NCBI GenBank assembly: GCA_905233915.1
Contig: CAJOFM010000004.1
Coordinates: forward strand, 124,001 to 188,000
Length of the DNA: 64,000 nucleotides
DNA from: an uncultured Muribaculaceae bacterium
Lineage (GTDB): Bacteria; Bacteroidota; Bacteroidia; Bacteroidales; Muribaculaceae
Direction: 5' to 3'
In this document: positions 17,332 to 24,775 of the stretch, one piece after another
Numbering within the stretch: the first letter of the stretch is position 1
How the letters are laid out: each line of letters opens with the position of its first letter
Notes under the pieces: model-generated
What the model saw: the letters and a program-made list of their open reading frames with translations, nothing else
What the model was told of the DNA's origin: nothing
Database searches by the model: none
Translations under genes and position numbers: made by a program

Positions 17332-18084
17332 ATGAGTGTGACAGCAAGAGATATCATCACCTATATGGAGTCGCAGCGCGATGACAAGCAGCGACAGGAA
17401 CTGATGCGCTTCTTCAAGACCGGAAAAGGAGACTATGGCGAGGGAGATGAATTCCTGGGGCTGAAAGTGCCACAGACGCGCGAAGTGGTGAAACATGCCA
17501 CCGACCTGCCGCTTGATGATATTCCCATATTGTTGACCAACCGCTACCACGAGATAAGACTCTGCGGCTTGTTGCTCTTAGTCTGGAGATTTGAAAAACT
17601 GTCAGCAAAGCGGTTGACCCATGATGAGGATGCCATCAACGGCCGTGACGAGGTAGTGACGATGTATCTGGAGCATGCGGAATATGCCAACAATTGGGAC
17701 CTGGTGGATTTGTCGGCTCCGAAGATTTTGGGACGATGGCTGATGCTACCCACTTGCCTTGGCGACAAGACCGCCATTGTGGATTCCCTGGCCAACAGCG
17801 ACAACCTGTGGCGGCAACGCATGAGCATGGTGTGCACCTGGATGACTTCCAGGCAGGGCGACCCCTCCTGGTGCCTGCGCTATGCCGAGATGCATCTGCA
17901 CCATCCCCATGACCTGATGCACAAGGCCGTCGGGTGGATGCTGCGCGAGATGGGCAAGCAAGTGAGCATGGACTTGCTGCGGGAATTTCTTGAACAGCAC
18001 GTCCATGAGATGCCACGAACGGCATTGCGTTATGCCATCGAGAAGATGCCGGCCGACGAAAGGGACTATTGGATGACAAGGTAA
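17332..18084 (+). CDS. DNA alkylation repair protein (AlkD-like HEAT-repeat glycosylase)
   Basis: The protein has 250 residues. It is all-helical with repeated HEAT-like helices. Family motifs are FLGLKVPQTREVVKHA near the N-terminus, YANNWDLVDLSAPKILGRWL in the middle and HDLMHKAVGWMLREMGK towards the C-terminus. AlkD proteins excise N3- and N7-alkylated purines without base flipping. The conserved Trp/Asp residues of the WDLVD segment are present. It is cotranscribed with the carbonic anhydrase and MmcQ-like genes. Confidence 0.88.
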   Translation: MSVTARDIITYMESQRDDKQRQELMRFFKTGKGDYGEGDEFLGLKVPQTREVVKHATDLPLDDIPILLTNRYHEIRLCGLLLLVWRFEKLSAKRLTHDEDAINGRDEVVTMYLEHAEYANNWDLVDLSAPKILGRWLMLPTCLGDKTAIVDSLANSDNLWRQRMSMVCTWMTSRQGDPSWCLRYAEMHLHHPHDLMHKAVGWMLREMGKQVSMDLLREFLEQHVHEMPRTALRYAIEKMPADERDYWMTR

Positions 18085-18112
18085 AACATTAAAACTCATA
18101 AAGGACAAAACG

Positions 18113-18646
18113 ATGAAAAGACTTTTATTCGCTTTCGCCATCCTACTGTCGCTGGCAGCATGCGGCAACCAACAGGAGGCTGAAACAACCGAGAATAACC
18201 AAACAGTAACTAACGACACAATCAGTAAAGAAACTATGCAACAGAACATGCAAGAAGTACAGGCTTACCTGAAAGAGTGCGGCGCATTCTTCATTGCCAC
18301 AGCCGACGGCGACCAGCCCCGTGTGCGCCCCTTCGGTGTCTCAGAGATTATCAACGACCGTCTCTACATCATGACGGGCAAGGTAAAGGACGTTTACAAG
18401 CAGATGGCTGCGAACAGCAAGTTTGAGATTTGTGCCCTGAAGCCTTCGGGCACCGAGTGGATGCGACTGAGCGGCACGCTGGTGACCGACGAGACGCTGG
18501 CTGTCAAGGAAGAGTTCCTGAACCGCAACGAGAGTCTGAAATCGATGTACAAGGCCGATGACGACAACATGGCCGTGCTCTACATCACCAATGCCACAGC
18601 GCGCTTCTTCGCCTTTGGCGCCGATGAGCGCAAAGTTCATTTTTAA
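18113..18646 (+). CDS. Pyridoxamine 5'-phosphate oxidase-like flavin protein with a lipoprotein signal
   Basis: Residues about 45-177 form a PNPOx-like split barrel (CGAFFIATADGDQPRVRPFG, CALKPSGTEWMRLSGTLV) of the kind that binds FMN, F420 or heme. The N-terminus MKRLLFAFAILLSLAACGNQ is a textbook lipobox, followed by a Thr/Asn-rich linker. Most relatives I know are cytoplasmic and start near the internal ATG at 18235 (MQQNMQEVQAYL). The long form therefore suggests a membrane-anchored periplasmic version. It lies 28 nt after the AlkD-like gene. Confidence 0.8.
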   Translation: MKRLLFAFAILLSLAACGNQQEAETTENNQTVTNDTISKETMQQNMQEVQAYLKECGAFFIATADGDQPRVRPFGVSEIINDRLYIMTGKVKDVYKQMAANSKFEICALKPSGTEWMRLSGTLVTDETLAVKEEFLNRNESLKSMYKADDDNMAVLYITNATARFFAFGADERKVHF

Positions 18647-18661
18647 ATCAGATGTGACACG

Positions 18662-18973
18662 ATGAAACAAGAGCGCAACGAGCAAACAGCAAGAATACGG
18701 CAGATGGAGCGGCGCCTCAACGCCGCTTCGGCTGCTGTGAAGCGTCTTGAAAGCGCCCTCGACAAGTGGGAGGCTGCACAAGAGGCCATTGCCGCGCTCG
18801 ATGAATACTATGGCAGCGACCTGTGGCGGCAGGACTTTGCCGATGACGAGGCAGGCCTGCTTCCTGCCGACCTCAAGCGTGGTGTCCTCAGCGAGGACGG
18901 CATCTGGAATCTGCTCGCCGACGTCAGCGAGTTGAACAAGCGTTTACAAAAAGCGGCCAAGAAGAAAAAATGA
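18662..18973 (+). CDS. DUF4298 domain-containing protein
   Basis: The protein has 103 residues and is highly charged. An N-terminal coiled coil (RIRQMERRLNAASAAVKRLESALDKWEA) is followed by the family signature YYGSDLWRQDFADDEAGLLPADLKRGVLSEDGIWNLL. DUF4298 proteins are small and uncharacterised. The gene overlaps the following nitroreductase gene by 4 nt (ATGA), implying coupled translation. Confidence 0.85.
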   Translation: MKQERNEQTARIRQMERRLNAASAAVKRLESALDKWEAAQEAIAALDEYYGSDLWRQDFADDEAGLLPADLKRGVLSEDGIWNLLADVSELNKRLQKAAKKKK

Positions 18974-19665
18974 CTATGACATTACAAGAAGCAATTGCAG
19001 CCCGACACAGCGTGAGGGCCTATCAGGAACAGCCATTAACTGAGGCGGATGCCCAAGCGCTGCAAGAGAAGATTGATGAGGTGAACCGTGAAGGGCGGTT
19101 GCACATCCAGCTGATTCGCAACGAGCCCAAGGCGTTTTTAGGACCATTTGCCCGCTACGGCAAGTTCCGCGGTGTTACCGACTACCTCGTCATGGCAGGC
19201 GAGAAGGCTGACGACCTCGATGAGCGCATCGGCTACTACGGAGAGCAGTTGGTACTGCTTGCCCAGACGCTCGGGATGAACACCTGCTGGGTGGGACTCA
19301 GCTACACTAAGGTGCCTGGGACCTACGTGCTCAACGAGGGCGAGGTCATTAAGGCCTATATAGCCATCGGCTACGGCGAGACGCAAGGTGTGTCGCACAA
19401 AATCAAGCGCATCGACCAGGTTAGCAACGTCACCGACCTCACTCCTGGTTGGTTCCGACGCGGTGTCGAAGCCGCACTGCTGGCACCCACAGCCATTAAT
19501 CAGCAGAAGTTCTCGTTTGAATATCTGCCGGCTGCCGACGGTAAGCCAGCTCGCGTCGTGGCCAAGCGCCATTACTCCCTCGTTGGTTACACCCACATTG
19601 ACCTGGGCATTGCCAAGTGCCACTTTGAGATTGCCGCAGGGAAAGAGAAATTCCAGTGGGCTTAA
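18970..19665 (+). CDS. Nitroreductase family protein (TM1586-type, two-lobed)
   Basis: The protein has 231 residues. The opening LQEAIAARHSVRAYQEQPLTEAD is the FMN-binding start of nitroreductases. The length and the second related helix (WFRRGVEAALLAPTAINQQKFSFEY) fit the TM1586-like subfamily in which the dimer-like fold is formed within one chain. The expected reaction is NAD(P)H-dependent reduction of nitro or quinone compounds; the substrate is unknown. The start overlaps DUF4298, and an alternative ATG lies at 18976. Confidence 0.85.
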   Translation: MTMTLQEAIAARHSVRAYQEQPLTEADAQALQEKIDEVNREGRLHIQLIRNEPKAFLGPFARYGKFRGVTDYLVMAGEKADDLDERIGYYGEQLVLLAQTLGMNTCWVGLSYTKVPGTYVLNEGEVIKAYIAIGYGETQGVSHKIKRIDQVSNVTDLTPGWFRRGVEAALLAPTAINQQKFSFEYLPAADGKPARVVAKRHYSLVGYTHIDLGIAKCHFEIAAGKEKFQWA

Positions 19666-19679
19666 TTTGACAATAAGGT

Positions 19680-19973
19680 ATGTATCCGAAGTTCATTATC
19701 ACTACAGGCGGGGTGCTCAGGCTGGGCATGGTGAACCAGCATAGGCATCTGCTGGAGCCTGGAGAGGGCTGTCTGGGCGGTGGATACTATGAAATTGACT
19801 ATACTTCCAATTGTCTGGTGCTTGACCGTGAGTCCTACGATTATGGCCGTCCACAATGGCACAAGATTAAAGTCTTGAGGGTGCCATCGGCCTATCGTGG
19901 AATGGGGATTGTCTATAAGTCTGACGGAATCTTCAATGTCAGCGAGGAATTGACAATTGTGTATGATGACTGA
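19680..19973 (+). CDS. Small protein of unknown function
   Basis: The 97-residue ORF lies 14 nt after the nitroreductase and overlaps the start of the GNAT gene by several bases, which argues that it is real. The sequence is Gly/Tyr-rich with an alternating beta pattern (FIITTGGVLRLGMVNQHRHLL, GYYEIDYTSNCLVLDRESYDYG). It has no signal peptide or membrane segment. I do not recognise the family. Confidence 0.6.
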   Translation: MYPKFIITTGGVLRLGMVNQHRHLLEPGEGCLGGGYYEIDYTSNCLVLDRESYDYGRPQWHKIKVLRVPSAYRGMGIVYKSDGIFNVSEELTIVYDD

Positions 19974-20487
19974 GATACAGATAACAAAGGACATTGCCGA
20001 TGAGTCAATCAGGCGGCTCTATGAGACGGCATTTCCCAAGGGAGAACAGATTCCTTGGGAAGACCTGATGCGGCTCATAGAGGCAATGCCGCTCGACTTC
20101 ACCGCCTATTATGAGGATGAACAATTCATCGGTTTCACCATCACTTATCCCCGCCGAACCTTCAACTGGTTCTGGTACTTTGCAGTTCGTGAAGAACTCA
20201 GGGAGAAAGGCTACGGCCGGCGGATATTTTCTCAACTGATGAAGAAATACCAAGGGCAGCCCTCGGTCCTAGACATGGAGAGCCCATACCAGGAGCCGTG
20301 CCCCAATCCCGAGCAGAGGAAACGCCGTCATGCGTTCTACGTGCGCCTAGGCTTTCGTGACACCCATCTGTTCAAAACCTATAACGGCATTACCATGACC
20401 ATCATGATGGCTGGGCCAGGCACATTCACCATGCAGGACTGGGACGATATCGTCGGGGAACTCAAGCAGTTCTGGTGGCCTGAGTAG
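19963..20487 (+). CDS. GNAT family N-acetyltransferase
   Basis: The track start at 19957 is TTG; the ATGs at 19963 and 19966 are both plausible, giving 174 or 173 residues. The acetyl-CoA binding motif is recognisable in YFAVREELREKGYGRRIFSQLMKKY. The C-terminus RKRRHAFYVRLGFRDTHLF gives the usual beta-bulge region. The acceptor substrate is unknown. It overlaps the small gene upstream, and ends 17 nt from the convergent anti-sigma gene. Confidence 0.85.
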   Translation: MMTEIQITKDIADESIRRLYETAFPKGEQIPWEDLMRLIEAMPLDFTAYYEDEQFIGFTITYPRRTFNWFWYFAVREELREKGYGRRIFSQLMKKYQGQPSVLDMESPYQEPCPNPEQRKRRHAFYVRLGFRDTHLFKTYNGITMTIMMAGPGTFTMQDWDDIVGELKQFWWPE

Positions 20488-20503
20488 GAAAAAGGGGCGG
20501 TTT

Positions 20504-20905
20504 TTATTGGCGCAGTGAATAGCGCATAGACTTGATTTCCTGCACGTTATTGATGATGCTGATGGTGCCCAAGGTCATCAGCAACGAGAGGACTGAGACG
20601 ATGATCAGTCGGGAGTTGTCGCACAGCCATTCCAGGAAAAAGACATGATGTGTATCGAAATTAAAGACTGGAATACTGGTCGGCGACGTGAGGAGATAAG
20701 CGATAGCAATACCTCCAACGATGAGTCCTGATAGAAACGCCACCATCGCAGCCATCTTGTAGCGACGCAGGGTCGCTTCCTGATGCTGCTTGATATACTC
20801 CACGGCATCCAAGCGCTTGGTAAGTGATACCATGAAGGCGTCACGGTCGTCGAAATGCGGTTTCTGGGCGAGGAAGAGATCCTCAAGGGCTTTATCTTTG
20901 TTCAT
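20504..20905 (-). CDS. Membrane protein after an ECF sigma gene, probable anti-sigma factor
   Basis: The protein has 133 residues: a soluble N-terminal part of about 50 residues (KALEDLFLAQKPHFDDRDAFMVSLTKRLDAVEYIKQHQEA) and two membrane segments (MVAFLSGLIVGGIAIAYLL and LIIVSVLSLLMTLGTISII). The start codon overlaps the sigma factor stop (ATGA). The position and layout (cytoplasmic helical domain then membrane anchor) fit an anti-sigma factor, but no zinc-binding HxxxCxxC motif is seen, so this is an inference from context. Confidence 0.65.
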   Translation of the reverse strand: MNKDKALEDLFLAQKPHFDDRDAFMVSLTKRLDAVEYIKQHQEATLRRYKMAAMVAFLSGLIVGGIAIAYLLTSPTSIPVFNFDTHHVFFLEWLCDNSRLIIVSVLSLLMTLGTISIINNVQEIKSMRYSLRQ

Positions 20906-21378
20906 AACTGTAGTCTTGCTTTAAGTTTGTCACGCCCCCGGGAGAGTTGTTGCTTGACGGCACCGTCAGTTGTATCGGTAATCGCGGCAATCTCCTTGAT
21001 GCTGTATCCGTTGAGGTAAAACAGTGTGATAGCCGAGCGCTCCTTGGGCGGCAGGGTGCGCAGGGCAAGGTAGAGGTCCTGGTGTTCAAACGAAGCATCG
21101 GCCTCGTTGCCGCCGATGAAGGTCCGTGCCTCGTCGATGCTGTCCATCGTGCGGCATCCCGCCTTGTGGTTGAGGAAGGTGTTATAGGCAATCTTGAACA
21201 GCCACGAGCGGAACTTCCCTTTATTCTGGTAGCCCGCCAACGAGAGGTAGGCCTTGACCAGGGCATCCTGGGCCAAGTCATCGGCAACGCTCTTGTTGCC
21301 GCAGCACAGGGCGAGCAAGAAACCTCGCAGGGCCTCTTGCTCACGCTCCACATGCGTTATGAAGACTTCTCGCGTCAC
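20902..21378 (-). CDS. ECF-type RNA polymerase sigma factor
   Basis: The protein has 158 residues with a GTG start at 21378, just 3 nt after the upstream DUF6249 gene. Region 2 is clear (SVADDLAQDALVKAYLSLAGYQNKGKFRSWLFKIAYNTFLNH). Region 4 has the typical helix-turn-helix (LPPKERSAITLFYLNGYSIKEIAAITDTTDGAVKQQLSRGRDKL). The target promoters cannot be deduced. It forms a three-gene operon with DUF6249 upstream and the putative anti-sigma protein downstream. Confidence 0.92.
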   Translation of the reverse strand: MTREVFITHVEREQEALRGFLLALCCGNKSVADDLAQDALVKAYLSLAGYQNKGKFRSWLFKIAYNTFLNHKAGCRTMDSIDEARTFIGGNEADASFEHQDLYLALRTLPPKERSAITLFYLNGYSIKEIAAITDTTDGAVKQQLSRGRDKLKARLQL

Positions 21379-21381
21379 AGG

Positions 21382-21828
21382 TTATTCTTGTGTCGTAACT
21401 CTTTTCTCCTCAGCCTCTATCTCCTTGGCGAGCATCTTCTTGCCCACGAAATAATTCACAAGGAAAGCGATACCCACCCCGAGGGCAATCAAGCCGAAGC
21501 AAACGGCAGTCATCGGGTCATCGGTGCCGCCAAGCTGGTTAGTTCCAAGATAGATGCCAAAGCCGATCAATCCGAAGCCAAGCAGCGTGGCGAGGCATCC
21601 CCACAGCAGCTTCGCGAGCAGTTTCTCCTTCAACAGTTTCCCATTGCGCGACATCTTCTTCATGATCTCTTCGATATCCATTTCAGGATTCTTCTCAATT
21701 GCGGCCAGCACGATTTTTGTGCGTTGGTTGGCTGCATTCATCTTTTCTCGGATTCCAAACCACACGAGCATAATGGGAAGAACGCAACCACATGCTATCG
21801 GCACTATAATTTCAGCAAGATGTTCCAT
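21382..21828 (-). CDS. DUF6249 membrane protein, first gene of the sigma factor operon
   Basis: The protein has 148 residues. Membrane segments are at the N-terminus (IIVPIACGCVLPIMLVWFGI) and two in the C-terminal half (LLWGCLATLLGFGLIGFGIYL, AVCFGLIALGVGIAFLVNYF). The middle KIVLAAIEKNPEMDIEEIMKKM is the motif I associate with DUF6249. It starts the minus-strand operon with the ECF sigma factor 3 nt downstream, so it may take part in signal sensing at the membrane. Confidence 0.75.
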   Translation of the reverse strand: MEHLAEIIVPIACGCVLPIMLVWFGIREKMNAANQRTKIVLAAIEKNPEMDIEEIMKKMSRNGKLLKEKLLAKLLWGCLATLLGFGLIGFGIYLGTNQLGGTDDPMTAVCFGLIALGVGIAFLVNYFVGKKMLAKEIEAEEKRVTTQE

Positions 21829-22034
21829 TTTCTTTTATTGTTTTTAATTGTTATACTTTAGTTTTCTTGAACCAGTTCCCTCGCTTGAGCTCGGGTTCTG
21901 CGGGCTGCGCCTCAGCAATCACATGCGCGCTTGCATTGCGTTCGGCTTGCACCACAGTTCACTCATATAACAAGCCAGGACGCCAAAAGGTGACATCCAT
22001 GGCTGTTTTTTTGCAAAGAATTTCCAAAATCCCG

Positions 22035-23123
22035 TTATAGCAAGCCTTGGATGAAGTCGGCCATCATCTGGTCGTGGCGGCGCACGTCGTGGTAGAGAGC
22101 CAGCTGGTTGCGGGTGCGGTCCAGGTTGTGGGTCGGATACTTGATTTTATAGTAGGTGTCACCGTTGATGTAGTCGGTCAAGAAGCGCACGCATTGCATG
22201 AAGGGGAACAGCGCCACAGCATAGGGCAGATGCTCCACCTCGATGGGCGTGAGGAACTCGCTCGCCGACTCCAGGTAACCTTTGGTAAAGGCCTTGAAGA
22301 TGGCTTCGTTGAAGCCCACGTGCGACAGGTCGGGGTCGTCCTCGGCTGTGAAGTTGGCCCCTGTGCGCAGGAAGTCGCCGTAGTCCGAGAAGATGAACGA
22401 CGGCATCACCGTGTCGAGGTCGATGACGCACAGCACCTGGCCATCACGGTCAAACAGCATGTTGTTGACCTTGGTGTCGCAGTGGCAGATGCGCTTGGGC
22501 AGTTTGCCCTCACGGTGGAGGCGCTCGGCCTTGCACATCTCGGCGGCATCGCGTTCCAGTTCATCAACGATGTCACGCACCTCGTCAAGACGGCCCGCGG
22601 CATCGTTGGCAACTGCCTCGCGCAACTGACGCATGCGCAGTTCCATGTTGTGGAAGTCAGGGATGGTCTCGCCCAACGGCTCGGGCACATCGACCAGCAT
22701 TTTCTCGAAGTTGCCGAATGCCTTGCCGCAATCATAGGCGCTCTCGGGTGTGACGGCCTCGTTAGTGACCGTGTCGGGGATATACACCATCACGCGCCAG
22801 TAGCGGTCGGCCTCGTCGCGGTAGTAGGTTTTGCCGTCTCGGGCCTTGACGAACTGCAACACCTTGCGGTCAATATCAGTGGAGCCTGCAGCTTCCAGTT
22901 TGCTGCGGATGTGGGCAGTCACCACCTCGATGTTGTGCTGCAGCAGGTCCACGTCCTGGAAAATGGCGTTGTTGATGCCCTGCAACACATAGTCGGGCAA
23001 CTCGCCCTCAGTAACCACGCGGTAGGTGTCGTTGATGAGCCCGTTACCAAGCGGCTTAACCTCCTTGACCGCCCCTTTTATCTCAAATTGCGCCAGAATG
23101 CCGGCAATATCCATTGTTTCCAT
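22035..23123 (-). CDS. Aminoglycoside phosphotransferase-fold sugar kinase (N-acetylhexosamine 1-kinase-like)
   Basis: The protein has 362 residues. The kinase signatures are the glycine-containing loop PLGNGLINDTYRVV, the catalytic loop RICHCDTKVNNMLFD and the metal-binding VIDLDTVMPSFIFSDYGDFLRTG. This pattern is close to NahK/LnpB enzymes, which phosphorylate GlcNAc or GalNAc at C1. It follows a GH109 gene and an SDR gene on the same strand, which supports a role in salvage of N-acetylgalactosamine. The 125-nt gap before it is filled with short tandem repeats. Substrate assignment is an inference. Confidence 0.75.
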   Translation of the reverse strand: METMDIAGILAQFEIKGAVKEVKPLGNGLINDTYRVVTEGELPDYVLQGINNAIFQDVDLLQHNIEVVTAHIRSKLEAAGSTDIDRKVLQFVKARDGKTYYRDEADRYWRVMVYIPDTVTNEAVTPESAYDCGKAFGNFEKMLVDVPEPLGETIPDFHNMELRMRQLREAVANDAAGRLDEVRDIVDELERDAAEMCKAERLHREGKLPKRICHCDTKVNNMLFDRDGQVLCVIDLDTVMPSFIFSDYGDFLRTGANFTAEDDPDLSHVGFNEAIFKAFTKGYLESASEFLTPIEVEHLPYAVALFPFMQCVRFLTDYINGDTYYKIKYPTHNLDRTRNQLALYHDVRRHDQMMADFIQGLL

Positions 23124-23146
23124 TATTTAGTTTTTAGTCCCTAATT

Positions 23147-23191
23147 CCTAGACAACCTAGATAATCTAGACAATCTAGATGGTCTAGAGAA
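23147..23191. repeat. Five 9-bp tandem units, YCTAGANRR
   Basis: The units are CCTAGACAA, CCTAGATAA, TCTAGACAA, TCTAGATGG and TCTAGAGAA. The same nonamer pattern occurs at 63451-63495. Every unit holds the tetramer CTAG, which is rare in many bacterial genomes. Confidence 0.9.
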
Positions 23192-23200
23192 GATAACTTC

Positions 23201-23242
23201 TAACTCCTCACTCCTAACTCCTCACTCCTAACTCCTAACTCC
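23201..23242. repeat. Six 7-bp tandem units, TMACTCC
   Basis: TAACTCC and TCACTCC units alternate in exact 7-bp phase directly after the GH109 stop codon (minus-strand sense). Partial heptads (TAGTTTT, TAGTCCC, TAATTCC) also lie between 23127 and 23147, just before the kinase start. Confidence 0.9.
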
Positions 23243-23248
23243 TCACTT

Positions 23249-24769
23249 TTAATGCTTTTCCCAATACTTGGCCCCCTTGGCTTTCAACTGCTCGGTGAAG
23301 GCTTCAGCGACGGCACGTGTGGCGGCTTCGTCCTCGGGCTTGGCCCAGGCATGGCGGTATCCACGGAACCTGCTCCACTCGCCTCGAGTGAAATCAGGCA
23401 CCTGTACGGGCTTGTTCCCGTTGTTCATCGAGAGGGAGCCCAATTCGGCCAAACAGCACCACTCGGCCAGGTCATACACGTCAATGTCGAGCGGCAGTCC
23501 GTTCTGCAGACAATAGACCAAGCGCGAGTCCATGATGAAGTCCATGCCGCCATGGCCGCCCACTTCCTTGGCCTCTTCGCCATAGCGTTTCACGAGCGGT
23601 GAGGTGAACGACTTCAGGAGAGTTTCGGTATCTTCTTTGCTCAGGTAGGAATGGCCAGTGTAGTCCTTGCTGACGTTAACACCTGCCTTTGCCAACACGT
23701 CCTTCGCTAGCGCAAAGCCCTCAACGGGATATTTGTTGACAAAGCCCTTGGTGCCGGTGAGCTGATACATTCGGTTATAGGGCTGCGGCGTCATCACGTT
23801 GTGATGAATCTCGATAACCTTGCCTTTCTCGGTGGAGATGAGCGTGGTGGTGTGGTCGCCGTTCTTGAAGTCGGGGCAATACTCGCCTGTGCGAGCCTTG
23901 TACAGTTCCTGGCCATTAAAGGAGCGGGTATCCATCGCCACTAGCGTTCTCATGCGGTCGCCGCGGTGAAGGTTAAGCACTTGAGCGATGGGTCCCAGAC
24001 CGTGGGTGGGATAAACATCACCGCGGAACTTGCTGTTATAGTCCAGGCGCCAGCCCAACTTGTCATCGTCACCGCGTTTCCAATACTCGTCCCAATAGGG
24101 CGACAACTCGTGGCGGTAGGCCCCTTGCACGTAGATGACCTCGCCCAGCAGGCCACGCTGCGCCATGTAGAGCGAATTAAGTTCAAAGAAGTCATAGCAG
24201 CAGTTCTCAAGCATCATCACATGCAGGCGCTTGCTCTCGCTCAGGTTGATGAGCGACCATATCTCGGTCAGGTTCATTGCCGAGGGCACTTCGATGGCGA
24301 CGTGATGGCCATGCTCAAGCGCCTCACGCGCAATCAGGTAATGGTGCAGCCAGTCGGTGGCGATATACACCATGTCGATGTCGGTGCGTTTACACAACTC
24401 TTTATAGCCATACTCGCCATAATAGACGTCGGCAGCGGGCATGGAGGCTTTGCGCAGGATTTCCTGGCAGGCCTCGGCACGGTCGCGCTCGTGGTCACAC
24501 AGGGCCTTCACCTCGATGCCGGGGATGTGGGTCCAGCGCTCTACAGCGTCGGGTCCACGCATTCCCAGGCCCACAAACGCCACTCTCACAACGGGGATTT
24601 TCTCGACCGTCATTCCCAAGGCCGACCGCTGGCCCGCTGGGCGCTGCGGCACCTCGGTGACGATGGTCCCGTCTTGGATGGTGTAGGGCCAGTTGAACTG
24701 TCCCCACGCGTTAAACGGCAGCACGGCAATCGCTGCCAACACAAGTGCAATGATATAACTCTTTTTCAT
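23249..24769 (-). CDS. Secreted GH109-type glycosidase (Gfo/Idh/MocA fold), probable alpha-N-acetylgalactosaminidase
   Basis: The protein has 506 residues with a signal peptide (MKKSYIIALVLAAIAVLPFNAWG). An NAD-binding Rossmann domain follows (VAFVGLGMRGPDAVERW, ALCDHERDRAEAC). The motif GGHGGMDFIMDSRLVYCLQNG and the region HTTTLISTEKGKVIEIHHNV match GH109 enzymes, which use tightly bound NAD+ to cleave alpha-GalNAc, for example from blood group A or mucin glycans. It lies between an SDR and a NahK-like kinase in one operon. The GH109 call is from motif recall; other secreted Gfo/Idh enzymes are possible. Confidence 0.8.
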   Translation of the reverse strand: MKKSYIIALVLAAIAVLPFNAWGQFNWPYTIQDGTIVTEVPQRPAGQRSALGMTVEKIPVVRVAFVGLGMRGPDAVERWTHIPGIEVKALCDHERDRAEACQEILRKASMPAADVYYGEYGYKELCKRTDIDMVYIATDWLHHYLIAREALEHGHHVAIEVPSAMNLTEIWSLINLSESKRLHVMMLENCCYDFFELNSLYMAQRGLLGEVIYVQGAYRHELSPYWDEYWKRGDDDKLGWRLDYNSKFRGDVYPTHGLGPIAQVLNLHRGDRMRTLVAMDTRSFNGQELYKARTGEYCPDFKNGDHTTTLISTEKGKVIEIHHNVMTPQPYNRMYQLTGTKGFVNKYPVEGFALAKDVLAKAGVNVSKDYTGHSYLSKEDTETLLKSFTSPLVKRYGEEAKEVGGHGGMDFIMDSRLVYCLQNGLPLDIDVYDLAEWCCLAELGSLSMNNGNKPVQVPDFTRGEWSRFRGYRHAWAKPEDEAATRAVAEAFTEQLKAKGAKYWEKH

Positions 24770-24775
24770 AATCTA

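Noticed and set aside
22047-23144. 365-codon plus-strand ORF
   Set aside because: It is antisense to the NahK-like kinase gene.
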